Source: Symbiodinium natans
Lineage: Eukaryota > Sar > Dinophyceae > Suessiales > Symbiodiniaceae
DNA length: 64,000 bases
Assembly (NCBI GenBank): GCA_905221605.1
Contig: CAJNDS010002241.1
Span: 312,501-376,500 of the forward strand
Direction of reading: 5' to 3'
A program made the position numbers and the translations under genes. Position 1 is the stretch's first letter, and each line of letters begins with the position of its first letter. A model generated the notes under the pieces. It was not told the DNA's origin. It did not search any database and saw only the letters and a program-made list of their open reading frames with translations. Of the stretch, positions 43,494 through 54,462 are shown piece by piece.

Positions 43494-44789
43494 CTAAGCA
43501 CCTACCCACAACTTCCTGAAACCCTTGTAGCCGAAGAGTCCATGTACCAAGCTAGTGTACTTTTGGCCTTCAAAGGGGTTCCTTGAAAGTTGCCTTACGG
43601 CCCAAGTATGTACTGTGCAGGTACTTGGGCCCTCAGGTCATATCGTTCGGGATGATTCCCGGAAAAAATGGGGTCGCTCATCTAACAGGAGTTCTCTAAG
43701 CAAGGCCCTCTAGGCTTTAGGGTTTAGGGTGTAAGGTCCTTTGCGGGTCCTTGTCATGAGGGTGCTGCCGTTCCATAGGAGCAGGGTCCCTTGTGTGGAG
43801 GACTGCCCCTGGGTTTAGGTTTAGGGTTTAGGGTTTAGGATTTAGGGTTTAGTGTTTCATTCCGGGATAGTGGCAGTTCGGGGTCGGCGCGAAGTCCCGC
43901 AAGGGGTCGCGAGAGGCTTAAACTAAACCCCACAGCCCCAGAAGCCTCTCATAGCCCTGAATTCTAAACCCTGAAGCCTACCCTAAGGGGATTCTAGTAT
44001 ACTACCCCAAAAAGGTACTACACAGGAGCCGTAGGGTAGGATCTTAGGGGATTGGGGTGCAGGGGTTTGTGGCCTTCCAACGAACCCATCAAAGCTTAAC
44101 TGCTCGACCCGCATACCCTTAGGCCCTCGACCGGCCCCTCAAACCCGAAACCCTCCCCTTGGCCTGCGAGTTTTCTTTGTCTTCAGAGTCGGATCTTCGA
44201 CAGCTGGGTTTGCCTACTTCAGGACAGGCTTTCTTTTAGGGAGGGAGGGAGGGAGGGAGGTACTCCAGCTAAGGGGTTTCAAGGCCTTAGAAGGGCGATG
44301 CGTGCAGGTGTCGGTGGGCTTCAGACAGGCTTTCGCAGCAAGGTTTAGCGTTGAAGAGGTTAGTTATAGGGGGCGTTCTTGGGGGATGTGGTTCGGTGCT
44401 ACTTAAGGAGACAGGGCATTCGGGGACATGAAGTACAGGGTTTACGGCATTTTGACTTTTAGGCTGTGTCTCTCTCTGTCAGCGCCACGATCGCGTGATC
44501 ATCACCGTGGATGGCCATCGTCGCAATGCGCTGGTATAGTTGTTGACGATTGGTTGATTGCTAGCTAACACCCCCCCCCTCCCCCCGCCCACTGCCGCCC
44601 CCTCTGACAAAACACAAAAAACTGTCCTAAACCCTGAACCCGAAACCCTGAACCACAAGCCCCTAAACCCTAAACCCCAAACCCTAAATCCTAAACCCTG
44701 AACCCCAAACCCTAAACCCCAAACCCCAAAACAAAAACCCCCCAAAACCCTAAACCCCAAACCCCAAACCCTAAACCCTGGTAAGAGTG

Positions 44790-44965
44790 TTTTTTTTTTG
44801 TTGCGGGTGCTTTTTTGCTGTGGGTGCGGGGGCGCGTTTTTTTTTTTTTGCTGCGGGTGCGGGGGCGCGTTTTTTTTTTGCTGCGGGTGCGGGGGCGCGT
44901 TTTTTTTTTGTTGCGGGTGCCGTGGGGGCGCCTTTTTTTTTGCTGCAGGTGCGGAGCGTTTTTGC
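44790..44965. repeat. TTTTTTTTTGCTGCGGGTGC tandem repeat
   Basis: Five units of about 30 bp, GCTGCGGGTGCGGGGGCGCG plus T9-T12. The same unit recurs five times at 46655-46880. Confidence 0.85.
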
Positions 44966-44984
44966 TGTTTTCTCTATATTTTAC

Positions 44985-45860
44985 TATGAAAACCTTTATT
45001 TTCTCTAATTTTCAATAGGAAAACCTCTTTCTCCTCTATATTTGAATAGGAAAACCTCTTTCTTCTCTATATTTGAATATGAAAACCTCTATTTTCTCTA
45101 CATTTAGCATGAAAACCTCTAGTTTTTCTAATTTCTCTATACTTCAATTCGAAAACCTCTATTTCTCTCTATTTTATAACTAAAACCTCTATTTCTCTCT
45201 ATTTTTGTCTATATCGTCATAGTTTTCCTCTATATTTAATGAGGAAGACATGAGAGAGGAATACATGAGAAACTTATTCTCTGTGTTATCTCAATATGTG
45301 ACTTGCAATTAAAAGTGTTTTTTGTTCCTCTTGTCCCAATTTTAATAGGAAGCCCATTATTTTCTCTGTCTCTGAACAGGCAAACCTCCATTGTCTTGAC
45401 ATTTGAACATGAAAACCTCTATTCTCTATATTTGAATATCAAGACCTCTACATTTTAATATGAAAACACTTTGTATTTTCGCTATATTTTCGTATGAAAG
45501 CCTCTATTTCCTCTGTGTTGTCATAGGAAGCATCGAATTTCTCTATATTGTATAGCGAAAACCTCTATTGTTCTATAGTTTCTTATTTTGTCAGTATTTT
45601 CAGACTTCTTCTCTTTATTTCACGAGGAAGACATTAGAGAGGAATACATGAAAAGCTAATTCTCTATATTGTCATAAGAGTACATGCATTATCTCTATTT
45701 GTGACTCGTAGACAACAAGTGTTCTTGTTCATGTCTCATAACACAAGCTCTATTTTCTCGATTCTTTACTAAGAAGACGTTTATATCTCTATTTTTAAAT
45801 GGAAAATTCAACTTCCACCATAAGGTCTGAATTTTCGTAGGAAAGCAAGAATATATTTCT
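44985..45860. repeat. AAAACCTCTATTTCTCTATA degenerate repeat
   Basis: About 25 diverged units of about 30 bp in AT-rich DNA. No gene. Confidence 0.7.
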
Positions 45861-45884
45861 TCTTTCTTCAGGGGGTTGGGGGCT

Positions 45885-46090
45885 GCGCAGACCGCCGCAT
45901 TTGAAAACACAATGCTCGCATCATGGGTTTGGAAGGGATTCGTAAGCTTTGAAGCAGGCTTGCCGGCTAAAAAAAAGCGGGGGGGTTGGGGGGGGCGCAG
46001 CCCCCCCCATTTGCAAACACAATGCTCGCATCATCATGGGTTTGGAAGGGATTCGTATGATTGAAGCAAGTTTGCCCGGCTAAAAAGCGC
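45885..46090. repeat. 113-bp direct repeat
   Basis: Two copies containing CACAATGCTCGCATCATGGG, TTTGGAAGGGATTCGTA and TTGCCGGCTAAAAA. Confidence 0.7.
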
Positions 46091-46099
46091 AGCCCCACC

Positions 46100-46217
46100 C
46101 CTAGCAGTAGTAGTAGTGGTAGTAGTGGTAGTAGTGGTAGTAGTAGTAGTGGTAGTAGTAGTAGTAGTCCTGGTAGAGTGGTAGTAGTAGAAGTGGTTGT
46201 TTGTTGTTGTGGTTGTG

Positions 46218-46251
<34 letters not shown>

Positions 46252-46286
46252 CAGTAGCAGTAGCAGTAGTAGTAGTGGTAGTAGTG

Positions 46287-46323
<37 letters not shown>

Positions 46324-46600
46324 GAGAAGTAGGAGAAGTAGAACAATAATAGTAGTAGGAGTAGTAGTACTAGTAATAGTAATAGTAATAGTCGAAGTAG
46401 TAGTAGTCGTCGTCGTGGTCGTCGTTGTCGTCGTCGTTGTCGTCGTGGTGCTGGATGGTGGTGGGGGGGGGGGGGGTGGTGAGGGGGGGGGGGGGGGTGG
46501 TGGGGGGGGGGGGGGGGGGTGGGGGGGGGGGGGGGGGGGGGGGGTGGTGGTGGTGGGGGCCCAGAGGGGGTGGGGGGGGGGGGGTGGTCACCCCCCCCAC
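46100..46600. repeat. (AGT)n, (TCG)n and poly-G tract
   Basis: About 100 AGT/GGT triplets, then TCGTCG, then G runs. ORFs here are artefacts of the triplet. Confidence 0.9.
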
Positions 46601-46654
46601 CCTACCTTTTCAGCGGGACGGGAAATGGAGAACTCTCGGAGGGGGGGCGAGGGG

Positions 46655-46880
46655 GGTGCGTTTTTTTTTGCTGCGGGTGCGGGGGCGCGTTTTTTTTTGT
46701 GCGGGGTGCGGGGGCGGGGTTTTTTTTTTGCTGCGGGTGCGGGGGCGACACGCGCAGGTCACTCATCACTGGGGGGTGGGGAGGAAGGGGGGGGGGGGAG
46801 GGGGGGGGGGGGCGCGTTTTTTTTTTTGCTGCGGGTGCGGGGGCGCGTTTTTTTTTTTGCTGCGGGTGCGGGGGCGACAC
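46655..46880. repeat. TTTTTTTTTGCTGCGGGTGC tandem repeat, second block
   Basis: Same unit as at 44.8 kb, with GACACGC(G/A)C(C)AGGTCACTCA between units. Confidence 0.85.
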
Positions 46881-46974
46881 GCACCAGGTCACTCACTCAC
46901 CGGGGCGGCCCCCGAAAAAAGCACCCACAGCAAAAAAGCACCCACAACAAAAAAAAAAACACGGGTTCCCCCTA

Positions 46975-47268
46975 AACCCTAAACCCTAAACCCTAAACCC
47001 TAAACCCTAAACCCTAAACCCTAAACCCTAAACCCTACGGTTTTTCTCTCCGGGCCCGGCCTGGATCGGCTCCGAACTCTCTGTCCGGGAAAAGCCTGGG
47101 GGCCCAAGGCCGGGGGCCAGCGGCTTCGGTTTAGGGTTTAGGGTTTAGGGTTTAGGGTTTAGGGTTTAGGGTTTAGGGTTTAGGGTTGTTTAGGGTTGTT
47201 TAGGGTTGTTTAGGGTTGTTTAGGGTTTTTTTAGGGTTTAGGGTTTAGGGTTTAGGGTTTAGGGTGTA
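46975..47268. repeat. C-strand array, 85-bp exon-like island, G-strand array
   Basis: Arrays converge on 47039-47123. The right array includes four TTTAGGGTTG units. Confidence 0.85.
47039..47123 (-). CDS. Possible proline-rich exon
   Basis: Between ACCGAAG| and AACC|GTAGGG, flanked on both sides by telomeric arrays: PLAPGLGPPGFSRTESSEPI, QAGPGEKN. GC-rich. Confidence 0.35.
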
Positions 47269-47417
47269 GAGTTCTAAGTTTAGGGCTTAAGGGTTTATGG
47301 TCAAGGGTTTCACACTCATATTCTCAAATGAATAACATAAAGGAACCCCATATACACTCACCAAGAACCATAGCCTAGACCCTACTTCATTTACGACCTT
47401 GCCTTCTCTGAGGCCAG

Positions 47418-47509
47418 GACGCCTCTTCTCGGACAGCAGAGATCCGAAGAACATTGAAATCCTTGGTGGCGATGCTTGGATTTCGATGCTTTTTGCGTCA
47501 AGGGTTTAG
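47418..47509 (+). CDS. Possible terminal exon with telomeric stop
   Basis: After TCTGAGGCCAG|G: RLFSDSRDPKNIEILGGDAW, ISMLFASRV, with TAG supplied by TTTAGGG. Confidence 0.45.
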
Positions 47510-47614
47510 GGTTTAGGGTTTAGGGTTTGGGGTTTAGGGCTTAGGGTTTTGGGATTCTGGCGAGTTCTCAGGGTTTGTGGTGTTCCCTCTAGATCATGAA
47601 CCCTCCTCAGCCTG

Positions 47615-47720
47615 AACCCTAAACCCTAAACCCTAAACCCTAAACCCTAAACCCTAAACCCTAAACCCTAAACCCTAAACCCTAAACCCTAAACCCTAAA
47701 CCCTAAACCCTAAACCCTGC
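47615..47720. repeat. C-strand telomeric array
   Basis: About 14 perfect units. Confidence 0.9.
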
Positions 47721-47814
47721 ACTACTCTCTAAAACCCTCCACCTGACACCCGAACCCCGCAGCAAACCCAGGGATGGAGCCTAGCCCGACGTCTCTTGAG
47801 CGGGTTTAGGTAAA

Positions 47815-47938
47815 CCCTAAACCCTAAACCCTAAACCCTAAACCCTTAACCCTAAACCCTAAACCCTAAACCCTAAACCCTACCCTAAACCCTAAACCCT
47901 AAACCCTAAACCCCAAACCCTAAACCCTAAACCCAGCT
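47815..47938. repeat. C-strand telomeric array
   Basis: About 17 units with a CCCTTAA and a CCCTACC variant. Confidence 0.85.
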
Positions 47939-48032
47939 GAGGGAAACCCTAACTAGGTCCTCAAACCCCTTGAGATTTAGGGGTTCAGGACCAAAAGCCC
48001 TGATGCTTTATAGGCTTTAGGGTTTTAGGGTT

Positions 48033-48102
48033 ATGAAGAGCAGATGCACAATGGTAGCTGCACCTTCTGCGCTCTCTTGTGGGGCTTTCCGAAGTTCCGA
48101 GG
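48033..48102 (+). CDS. Possible first exon
   Basis: ATG then KSRCTMVAAPSALSCGAFR, SSEG, ending at GAGG|GTAAGGG. The composition (small residues, Arg, Cys) would fit a targeting peptide. Confidence 0.35.
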
Positions 48103-48289
48103 GTAAGGGCTATCGCAAGATTGCAGGTTTCCTGCTTTTGGGGAATACCCACATGGGAGTTGCCGAAAATAGGGGTATCGTATTACTCGACTTGGGGTAT
48201 AAAAGGGCACCCCCCCCCCCCCCCCCCATGTTGGGAAATACCCTAAACCCCAACCCTAAACCCTAAACCCTAAACCCACCCACATGCAG

Positions 48290-48364
48290 CACAGCATCAT
48301 CGACTCTGGCATAACTCTCGACCCTGAGGAATACAACCGCCGGCTAATGTCGCACGCGTCTTGA
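48290..48364 (+). CDS. Possible terminal exon
   Basis: After ACATGCAG|: HSIIDSGITLDPEEYNRRLM, SHAS, TGA. Natural composition; phase 0. Confidence 0.45.
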   Translation, partial: HSIIDSGITLDPEEYNRRLMSHAS

Positions 48365-48387
48365 GAGGCAACAGGCCAAGCAGCGGG

Positions 48388-48492
48388 GTTTAGGGTTTAG
48401 GGGTTTAGGGGTTTAGGGGTTTAGGGGTTTAGGGGTTTAGGGGTTTAGGGGTTTAGGGTTTAGGGTTTAGGGGTTTAGGGGTTTAGGGGTTT
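48388..48492. repeat. TTTAGGGG octamer array
   Basis: About eleven octamers with two heptamers inside. Confidence 0.9.
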
Positions 48493-48597
48493 GGGGGCTT
48501 TGGGGGGGTATCAGGCTTTGGGATTTTGGGTCAAAAGGCTTGAAGGCTTTAAGTCAACAACCCTAAACCCTAAACCCCAAAGAACCCTAAACAATAG

Positions 48598-48683
48598 GAC
48601 ACGATGCCAGCGATTATCACCCAGCACGGGCTCAGGGTGTCATCTCACAGGCGGGCCAAGCTGCACAGTTCAAACTGCCACCA
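48598..48683 (+). CDS. Possible exon
   Basis: After ACAATAG|G: HDASDYHPARAQGVISQAGQ, AAQFKLPP, then CCA|GTTTAGGG, a donor made of telomeric repeat. Confidence 0.35.
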
Positions 48684-49113
48684 GTTTAGGGTCTAAACCC
48701 TAAACCCTAAACCCCAAACCCTGGTTTTACGGCCTCAGATTCCCAGGGCTTGGGGCGACAGAGGGGCTTCTAGGACATGATTGTCATGGGGGCGGAACTA
48801 GGTTCTGGGCGGGTTTAGGGTTTAGGGTTTAAGGTTTAGGGTTTAGGGTTTTAGTGGACCCGAAAATAGACCCCAAATCGTAGGATCCCAAATACTTTGG
48901 ACCCCAAGAAGGTACCCCTAATATCGTAAACCCCCAAATACGCAAACCAAACCAAACATGGGATTTGGCGTTGAGGGGAACAGGGCTTCTAGCGGTATCG
49001 GAGTCGGAGTGCAGGGGGTGTTAGGGCTAGGGGAAGGGTTTAGGGTTTAGGGTTTAGGGTTTAGGGTTTAGGGTTTGGGGTTTAGGGTTTAGGGCTTAGG
49101 GCTCCTCCTCCAG

Positions 49114-49206
49114 AGCCTCAAATACTCCGCACGCATTTTTGTGGCTTGCGCGCAGACGGCGCTACAGAGGTCCTTGCGCGCCGGAGTCTTTGATCTTACG
49201 TATTAG
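49114..49206 (+). CDS. Possible terminal exon
   Basis: After GCTCCTCCTCCAG|: SLKYSARIFVACAQTALQRS, LRAGVFDLTY, TAG. The opposite strand is also open (LCSAVCAQATKMRAEYLRLW). Confidence 0.4.
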   Translation, partial: SLKYSARIFVACAQTALQRSLRAGVFDLTY

Positions 49207-49217
49207 GGCTTAGGGCT

Positions 49218-49310
49218 TATAGGGTTTAGGGTTTAGGGTTTAGGGTTTAGGGTTTAGGGTTTAGGGTTTAGGGTTTAGGGTTTAGGGTTTAGGGTTTAGG
49301 GTTTAGGGTG
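49218..49310. repeat. G-strand telomeric array
   Basis: Thirteen near-perfect units. Confidence 0.9.
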
Positions 49311-50346
49311 TAAGGTACGGGTTCATGCAGAGTTTAGGGTTTGCCGGTTTGAGCTTTGGCGCTTTGGGTCTACAAGGCCCACAAGAGCTCGTAGCCCTGA
49401 CACGCAGAGGGCCACTTGTAGAGAGCCCCCCCACAGTGTCAAGGCCTAAAATATGGGGCGTGGGGTTGTAGGGTTGAATTGAAGTTTAGGGTGTCGGTGG
49501 GCGCAGGGCTTTTAGGGGTTCTAGAGGCTGTAGGGTTGTAGGGCTTCAAGGATCTAGAGGGTCCAAGGTTTGGGCCTGGGGGCCGTTGTTTAGAGTTGCA
49601 GCCAGGGCTGTAGGACCTTAGGATTTCAGGGTCTAGGGTGTGCGGCTTCAGGGTTTAGGCGGGGTTTGGGGGGGTAGCAGCTATATAGGCACATGGCGGA
49701 GTAGGGATTCATTCAGTTTCCTGGACGATAGGAGAGCTCTCCACTCGAAAGGGTGGCAGGTGAAGGCTTTCTAGAAGGCTTGAGGCTTAGGGTTTAAATG
49801 CAGCCTTACCCCTAAACCCTAATCGTTGAGTATCAGTGTTTAGGGTTTTGAGGGCTTTGGGAGTTCGGGGTGTTGAGGCAAAACCTTCTCCTGGAATGCT
49901 GACGTGAATTATTGTGCACGGCAAAAAATGCAGGAAAGGGTCGGACGATAAGAATAAGCACACTCCAGGCGGCATCATCGGCGAATCTATAAACCCAGAA
50001 ACATAACCACATGGATCGAGTGCTGTAGGAAGGTCAGTCGGGATTGCCGCGATGTTGTTTGAAATGCTGAACTTCATCCCACCCCTGAACATGACATGCT
50101 GAACTCCGAACTCTTGATGACAAAATCCTAGACCCGAAGCGCCCTTAAACCGTTAACTCTGCGAGCCCTACACTCTAAACCCGAAAAGCCCAAACTCAAA
50201 CCCCAAACCCTAAACCCTAAATCCTAAACCCGAAACCCTAAACCCTAAACCCGAAACTTGCAACCCTAAGCCCCAAGCCCTAAGCCCTAAACCCTAAGCC
50301 CTAAACCCTAAACCCTAAACCCTAAACCGTACCCCAAACTTTTTAG

Positions 50347-50448
50347 GGTCACGAATCCCTCTTGGAGTGTGGCGGACACGAATTCAGCTGCGGCCACTGT
50401 GGCGAAGCGATGGCTACCACAATGTCCGTTCGAGAGCAGAGGGTGTAG
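50347..50448 (+). CDS. Possible terminal exon with Cys/His cluster
   Basis: After CAAACTTTTTAG|: GHESLLECGGHEFSCGHCGE, AMATTMSVREQRV, TAG. The C-x2-H-x3-C-x2-C spacing suggests metal binding. Another frame is also open. Confidence 0.4.
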   Translation, partial: GHESLLECGGHEFSCGHCGEAMATTMSVREQRV

Positions 50449-51174
50449 GGGTTTAGGGTTTAGGGCCTTGGGGTTTAGGGTTTAGGGTTTAGGGTTTAGG
50501 AAAAAGCATGAGGTGGAGGGTTTGCGGAGCTTAGAGTTTAGGGCTTAGGGGTCAGGACTTCGGATTGGACGTGCACTATTGAAAGGGTTTACACGCACTC
50601 GCAAGTTCAAAAAAAACCTCCCTGACCACCTACAACCGTGAAGCTCTCAAGCCCTACAACCCCTCTAACACTCAACAAAACCAAAGAAAACCCTCCAAAA
50701 CCCTCTAGAACCCTAAGCCCTAAAACCCTAAACCCCGAAACCGGAAGCCCCCCTAAGGAAAAGAATCCTTCGAGCTGCTGGCAGCGGCAAAGTTAATTAC
50801 CTAGCACATGGGCAACCCCGATTTCAGGTTGCGGTTTTTAGGGTTTAGGGTTTAGGACTCTAGGGTGCTAGGTTTCAGGGATAGGTTTTAGGTTCCCGCG
50901 TAGCCTAACAGGAGAAGTTGCCCATCTATGCTTTTGATGAGCCTTCTAAGATATCTTAAACAAAAACGGGCACAGCAGCCCTAATGGGCATAGGTCGCAA
51001 CTAGGGTTCATGTAGGATAAGTATGGGGAGCATAGGTGCGATCCCTCCATCACTCGGAATAGGCCCGTAACCCTGAACCCTCAAAGCAGCTCGAAAGGAG
51101 GGTGAGTTGGGTGGGTGTTTCGGGTTCATGGTTTAGGCCCTGAACCCTAAACCCAAAACCCCAAACCCTAAACC

Positions 51175-51290
51175 CTTGAGGGGATCGCAGGAAACATGGC
51201 GTGCTGTTGCTCGCCCCAATTGCCGGAGCTTGGGGTGATGTGTTAGGTGTTGGGCTACGTGAGAGTAGGCTTTGATACTGCGCAAACGAC
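51175..51290 (-). CDS. Possible exon
   Basis: After TTCAACAG|G: GRLRSIKAYSHVAQHLTHHP, KLRQLGRATARHVSCDPLK, then the telomeric GGTTTAGGG. Basic, histidine-rich. Confidence 0.4.
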
Positions 51291-51596
51291 CTGTTGAATA
51301 GGGGTTTGGGATTTGGGGTTTATAGGGTTCAGGGTTTGCTACATACATATATACGTTACATACACATGCTTGCACTTGCATTGAGATGTCTGTATTTCAT
51401 GTTCCGTTCACTTCTACGAATCTAACGATTTCGTTTCTTAGCTGATTCTTCCCTAAAACCTAAACCCTAAACCCTAAACCGGGCGGGGGGGGGTGTACGC
51501 AGCCTACACCCGCGCTCATTCCGATGGAAGGATCTGGTAGGCACAGCAAGAGGCGACCACCATGCCGCAACACAAGAGCCACCAAAAGCCTGAGTT

Positions 51597-51730
<134 letters not shown>

Positions 51731-52152
51731 ATGTTTAGGGGGCCCAAAACCCTAAACCAATAAGCCCTGAACGCTAGACAGCGGCGGTTGAGTTCAGGAC
51801 TGAGTTTTGACAGGGATGGCGAATTCCTTCCCGCCCCACAGGACCAGTCGCTTTTGGATATAAAATGATATAAACAAATACAGGGGTCGGAATACTTCCC
51901 TTATGGTCTCTTTATAGTCATACTATAGTAACCCCGAAACCTTCTTCCAATTATTAAGGCCCCTCTGTTAGGGCAATTCTGCGGTTCTCTCCAAACCCGT
52001 CCTGAATGGGGTACGTATCCTCCTAGTAATGCCCAAGCGTACACAAAGTCGGAACCTAGTTCATGGTTGGGATTATCTTGAAAGTCTAAATCTATATTCC
52101 TCCTTGGGTTTAAGTACCCAAACATGTAAAATGCTACCCAACTATGACAAAG

Positions 52153-52467
52153 GAATGGGAAGTGGCCAATAGACGCGCCAACGGGATGTTGCGGAGGGCG
52201 TGTGCATGGTGGTCATGGGACTCAAACCCAAAAGAGGGTGGCACGCCCTGGCGCCAGCATATTTTCGATGGTTTCAGCTCTTGTATATCAATTTATGCAG
52301 GGTCTTGCTGGAGGTTCAGGTTCAGGGTACTTGTAATTAACCCCAATCATAACTTCTTAAGCCCCCCAAGTCCTCTATGAAGGACTATAAGTATAGTTGT
52401 AATTGGAGGGTTATTCAGTACCCACGAACCTCCAAGTAGGTTCCTCCCGAATAAGCCTAGCCCTTAA
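52153..52467 (+). CDS. Terminal two exons between introners F and K
   Basis: Exons 52153-52310 (EWEVANRRANGMLRRACAWW to SIYAGSC) and 52440-52467 (FLPNKPSP, then TAA in the telomeric array). The first begins right after the family F end CCAACTATGACAAAG|G. The K element between the exons is removed as GA-AG (TG|GAGG ... CAAGTAG|G) in frame. Tryptophan- and arginine-rich, unrecognised. A second open frame in the first exon (NGKWPIDAPTGCC) is a rival. Confidence 0.5.
52311..52439 (+). mobile_element. Introner K (GA-AG)
   Basis: 129 bp. Starts GAGGTTCAGG, then GGTACTTGTAATTA; ends CAGTACCCACGAACCTCCAAGTAG. Same splice positions relative to the ends as the copy at 54040-54190. Confidence 0.7.
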
Positions 52468-52555
52468 CCCTAAACCCTAAACCCTAAACCCTAAACCCTA
52501 AACCCTAAACCCTAAACCCTAAACCCTAAACCCTAAACCCTAAACCCTAAACCCT
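52458..52555. repeat. C-strand telomeric array
   Basis: About 14 units; its first unit gives the TAA stop of the upstream exon. Confidence 0.9.
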
Positions 52556-52727
52556 TGGGGTGCCAGGGACGCCTTCGGCTGTTCGAACGAAGATGGACGA
52601 GCCCCCTGCCCTGAAGAAGAAGCCTTCGCAAATGAAGAAACTGCGTAAACCTAAACCCTAAACCCTAAACCCTAAACCCTAAACCCTAAACCCTAAACCC
52701 TAAACCCTAAACCCGACATAGATCTAT

Positions 52728-52926
52728 GACACCCTAAGGTCTTGTGTCTCCCAGGCCCTACCCAAAGCTCCTATGTAGTACCTTTTTGGGGTAGTCTACT
52801 CTATGACACCCTAAGGTCTTCTGTCTCCCAAGCCCTACCCAAAAGCTCCTATGTAGTACCTTTTTGGGGTAGGCTACTAGAATCCCCGATAACCCAAAAA
52901 GGAACTACATTGGAGCCTTTGGGTAA
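52728..52926. mobile_element. Family J element with tandem duplication
   Basis: A roughly 68-bp unit beginning TATGACACCCTAAGGTCTT and containing CTCCTATGTAGTACCTTTTT is repeated twice, then followed by its inverse (AAAAAGGAACTACATTGGAG). A related piece is at 43990-44045. Confidence 0.5.
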
Positions 52927-52962
52927 ACCCTAAACCTTATAAACCCTTGCCCTGAACCTTGG

Positions 52963-53071
52963 CATGTTCCCCCTTATACTGACAGTCCTTACTAGTGATT
53001 CTAGTGATTCCAGTACCCCCCTATTCTAATATCAAGGACTGTTAGTATAAGGTGGAACATCCCAACCCCTA
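52963..53071. mobile_element. Introner C
   Basis: TTGGCATGTTCCCCCTTATA ... TATAAGGTGGAACATCCCAA, with TGACAGTCCTTACTAGTGAT inside. A right-end fragment (GGCGGAACATCCCAAC) follows at 53109-53124. Confidence 0.65.
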
Positions 53072-53142
53072 AACCCTAAACCCTAAGCCCTAAACCCTGT
53101 TAGCATAAGGCGGAACATCCCAACCTGAACCCCCAAAAAAAC

Positions 53143-53229
53143 GATGCTGGCGCGGTTCGCTTCCGCTTCTTCGACTCCGGGATCGGTGCGCCGATCGGGA
53201 CAGCAGGGGGCGCCTGGCGGAGGGTTTAG
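53143..53229 (+). CDS. Possible terminal exon
   Basis: DAGAVRFRFFDSGIGAPIGT, AGGAWRRV, TAG from the telomeric array. Shares GAVRFR with the candidate exon at 15.7 kb; this may be chance. No clear acceptor. Confidence 0.3.
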   Translation, partial: DAGAVRFRFFDSGIGAPIGTAGGAWRRV

Positions 53230-53974
53230 GGTTTAGAGTTTAGGGTTTAGGGTTTAGGGTTTAAGGTTTAGGGTTTAGGGTTTAGGGTTTAGGGTTTGTG
53301 GTTTGGGGTTTCCTAGGCTTCCGAGCCGAACAATCACTTAAGCGAGGGACCACTAGAAGGGACCCTTCATCTTATTCCCCATATAACCCCCAATCTCCCT
53401 GAAACCCTGAACCCTAAACCCTAAAACCCAACAAAACCTTAAAAGCCTAAACCGGGTATGACCCTAAGCCCCAAACCCTGAAACCCTAAAAGCCTAGACC
53501 CCTGAAAACCCGAAGGCCGCCCCCCCCCCCCCCAAAAAAAAAAAAAAAAAAAAATAATAATAAAACAAAAAAAACATACTAGGTTTCTTTCCTTTAAAGC
53601 CTCTGAAAAGATTCTTAAGCAGGATCCTTGTGAACCGAATTGGGGGCAGATGTAAGATATCCCCAACCCTAAACCCTATAACTTAAACCTTAAACCCTCA
53701 ACCCTAAACTCTAACCCTGAACCCTCACACCAACCCATACCCACACCACGGGGGGGGGGGGGGGGGGGGCAGGGGGAGGGTGGCGGGCTCAGGGCCTGTA
53801 GAGTTTAGGGTTTCGGTGTATTTTTGGGTCCCACATTCTGTAACTAAGGAGCTTGGGGCTCTCTGGCGAAAAGTTGGGTTCAATTAATGATGCACGGTTT
53901 AGGGTTTAGGGTTTAGGGTTTAGGGTTTAGGGTTTAGGGTTTAGGGTTTAGGGTTTAGGGTGCACTCGGCTTAG

Positions 53975-54238
53975 GTTCGCTTTTCGGGCATACCACTTCG
54001 CAACCCATGCTGAATAGGACCTGTTCAGAAATGCTACTTGAGGGTTCATGGTACTTGCTAACCAATTTTAACTGTACTTATAGCCCTACTTATAATACCC
54101 CTAAAGGGCCTTATAGGGGTTATCCCAATTATAAGTAGGGTTCTAAGCCCAGTTATAATTGGTTAGTAAGTACCATGAACCTTCAAGTAGGAATACTTCG
54201 CTTTTTGTTTCGGGCTCCAGGAAGCCTTAGCTGTTTAA
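53975..54238 (+). CDS. Terminal two exons split by introner K
   Basis: Exons 53975-54039 (SLFGHTTSQPMLNRTCSEML) and 54191-54238 (EYFAFCFGLQEALAV, TAA). The first follows CGGCTTAG|G at the edge of a TTTAGGG array. GA-AG removal of K gives a continuous frame in phase 0. No family recognised. The upstream intron appears to be the telomeric array 53895-53960. Confidence 0.55.
54040..54190 (+). mobile_element. Introner K, near-perfect inverted repeat
   Basis: Ends CTACTTGAGGGTTCATGGTA and its complement (TACCATGAACCTTCAAGTAG) pair over about 25 bp; the inner parts ACCAATTTTAACTG / CAGTTATAATTGGT also pair. The whole intron could fold into one hairpin with the GA donor and the AG acceptor facing each other. 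Confidence 0.75.
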
Positions 54239-54364
54239 GGACCTCAAACCCCAAACCCTCAACCCTCAACCCTAAACCCTAAACCCTAAACCCCCTATCG
54301 CCCTAAACACCCTATAGGACCCTAAACCCTAGAGCCCCAAAAGTCGCCTCCTCTGCTCGCTCAG

Positions 54365-54429
54365 GAGGTGCGGCTGTGTCGCTGTTCTTCCGGCTGGCGA
54401 TACGGCCGTCCTGCTCCTGTTGAGGCCCA
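54365..54429 (+). CDS. Possible exon
   Basis: After CTGCTCGCTCAG|G: EVRLCRCSSGWRYGRPAPVE, AQ, then GAGTGTC. Phase 0. Confidence 0.3.
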
Positions 54430-54462
54430 GGAGTGTCTAGGGTTTAGGGTTTAGGGTGACCC

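Noticed and set aside
46061-46989. 304-codon frame rich in Ser, Gly and Val
   Set aside because: Runs through triplet repeats, poly-G and T-run units with no normal protein segment.
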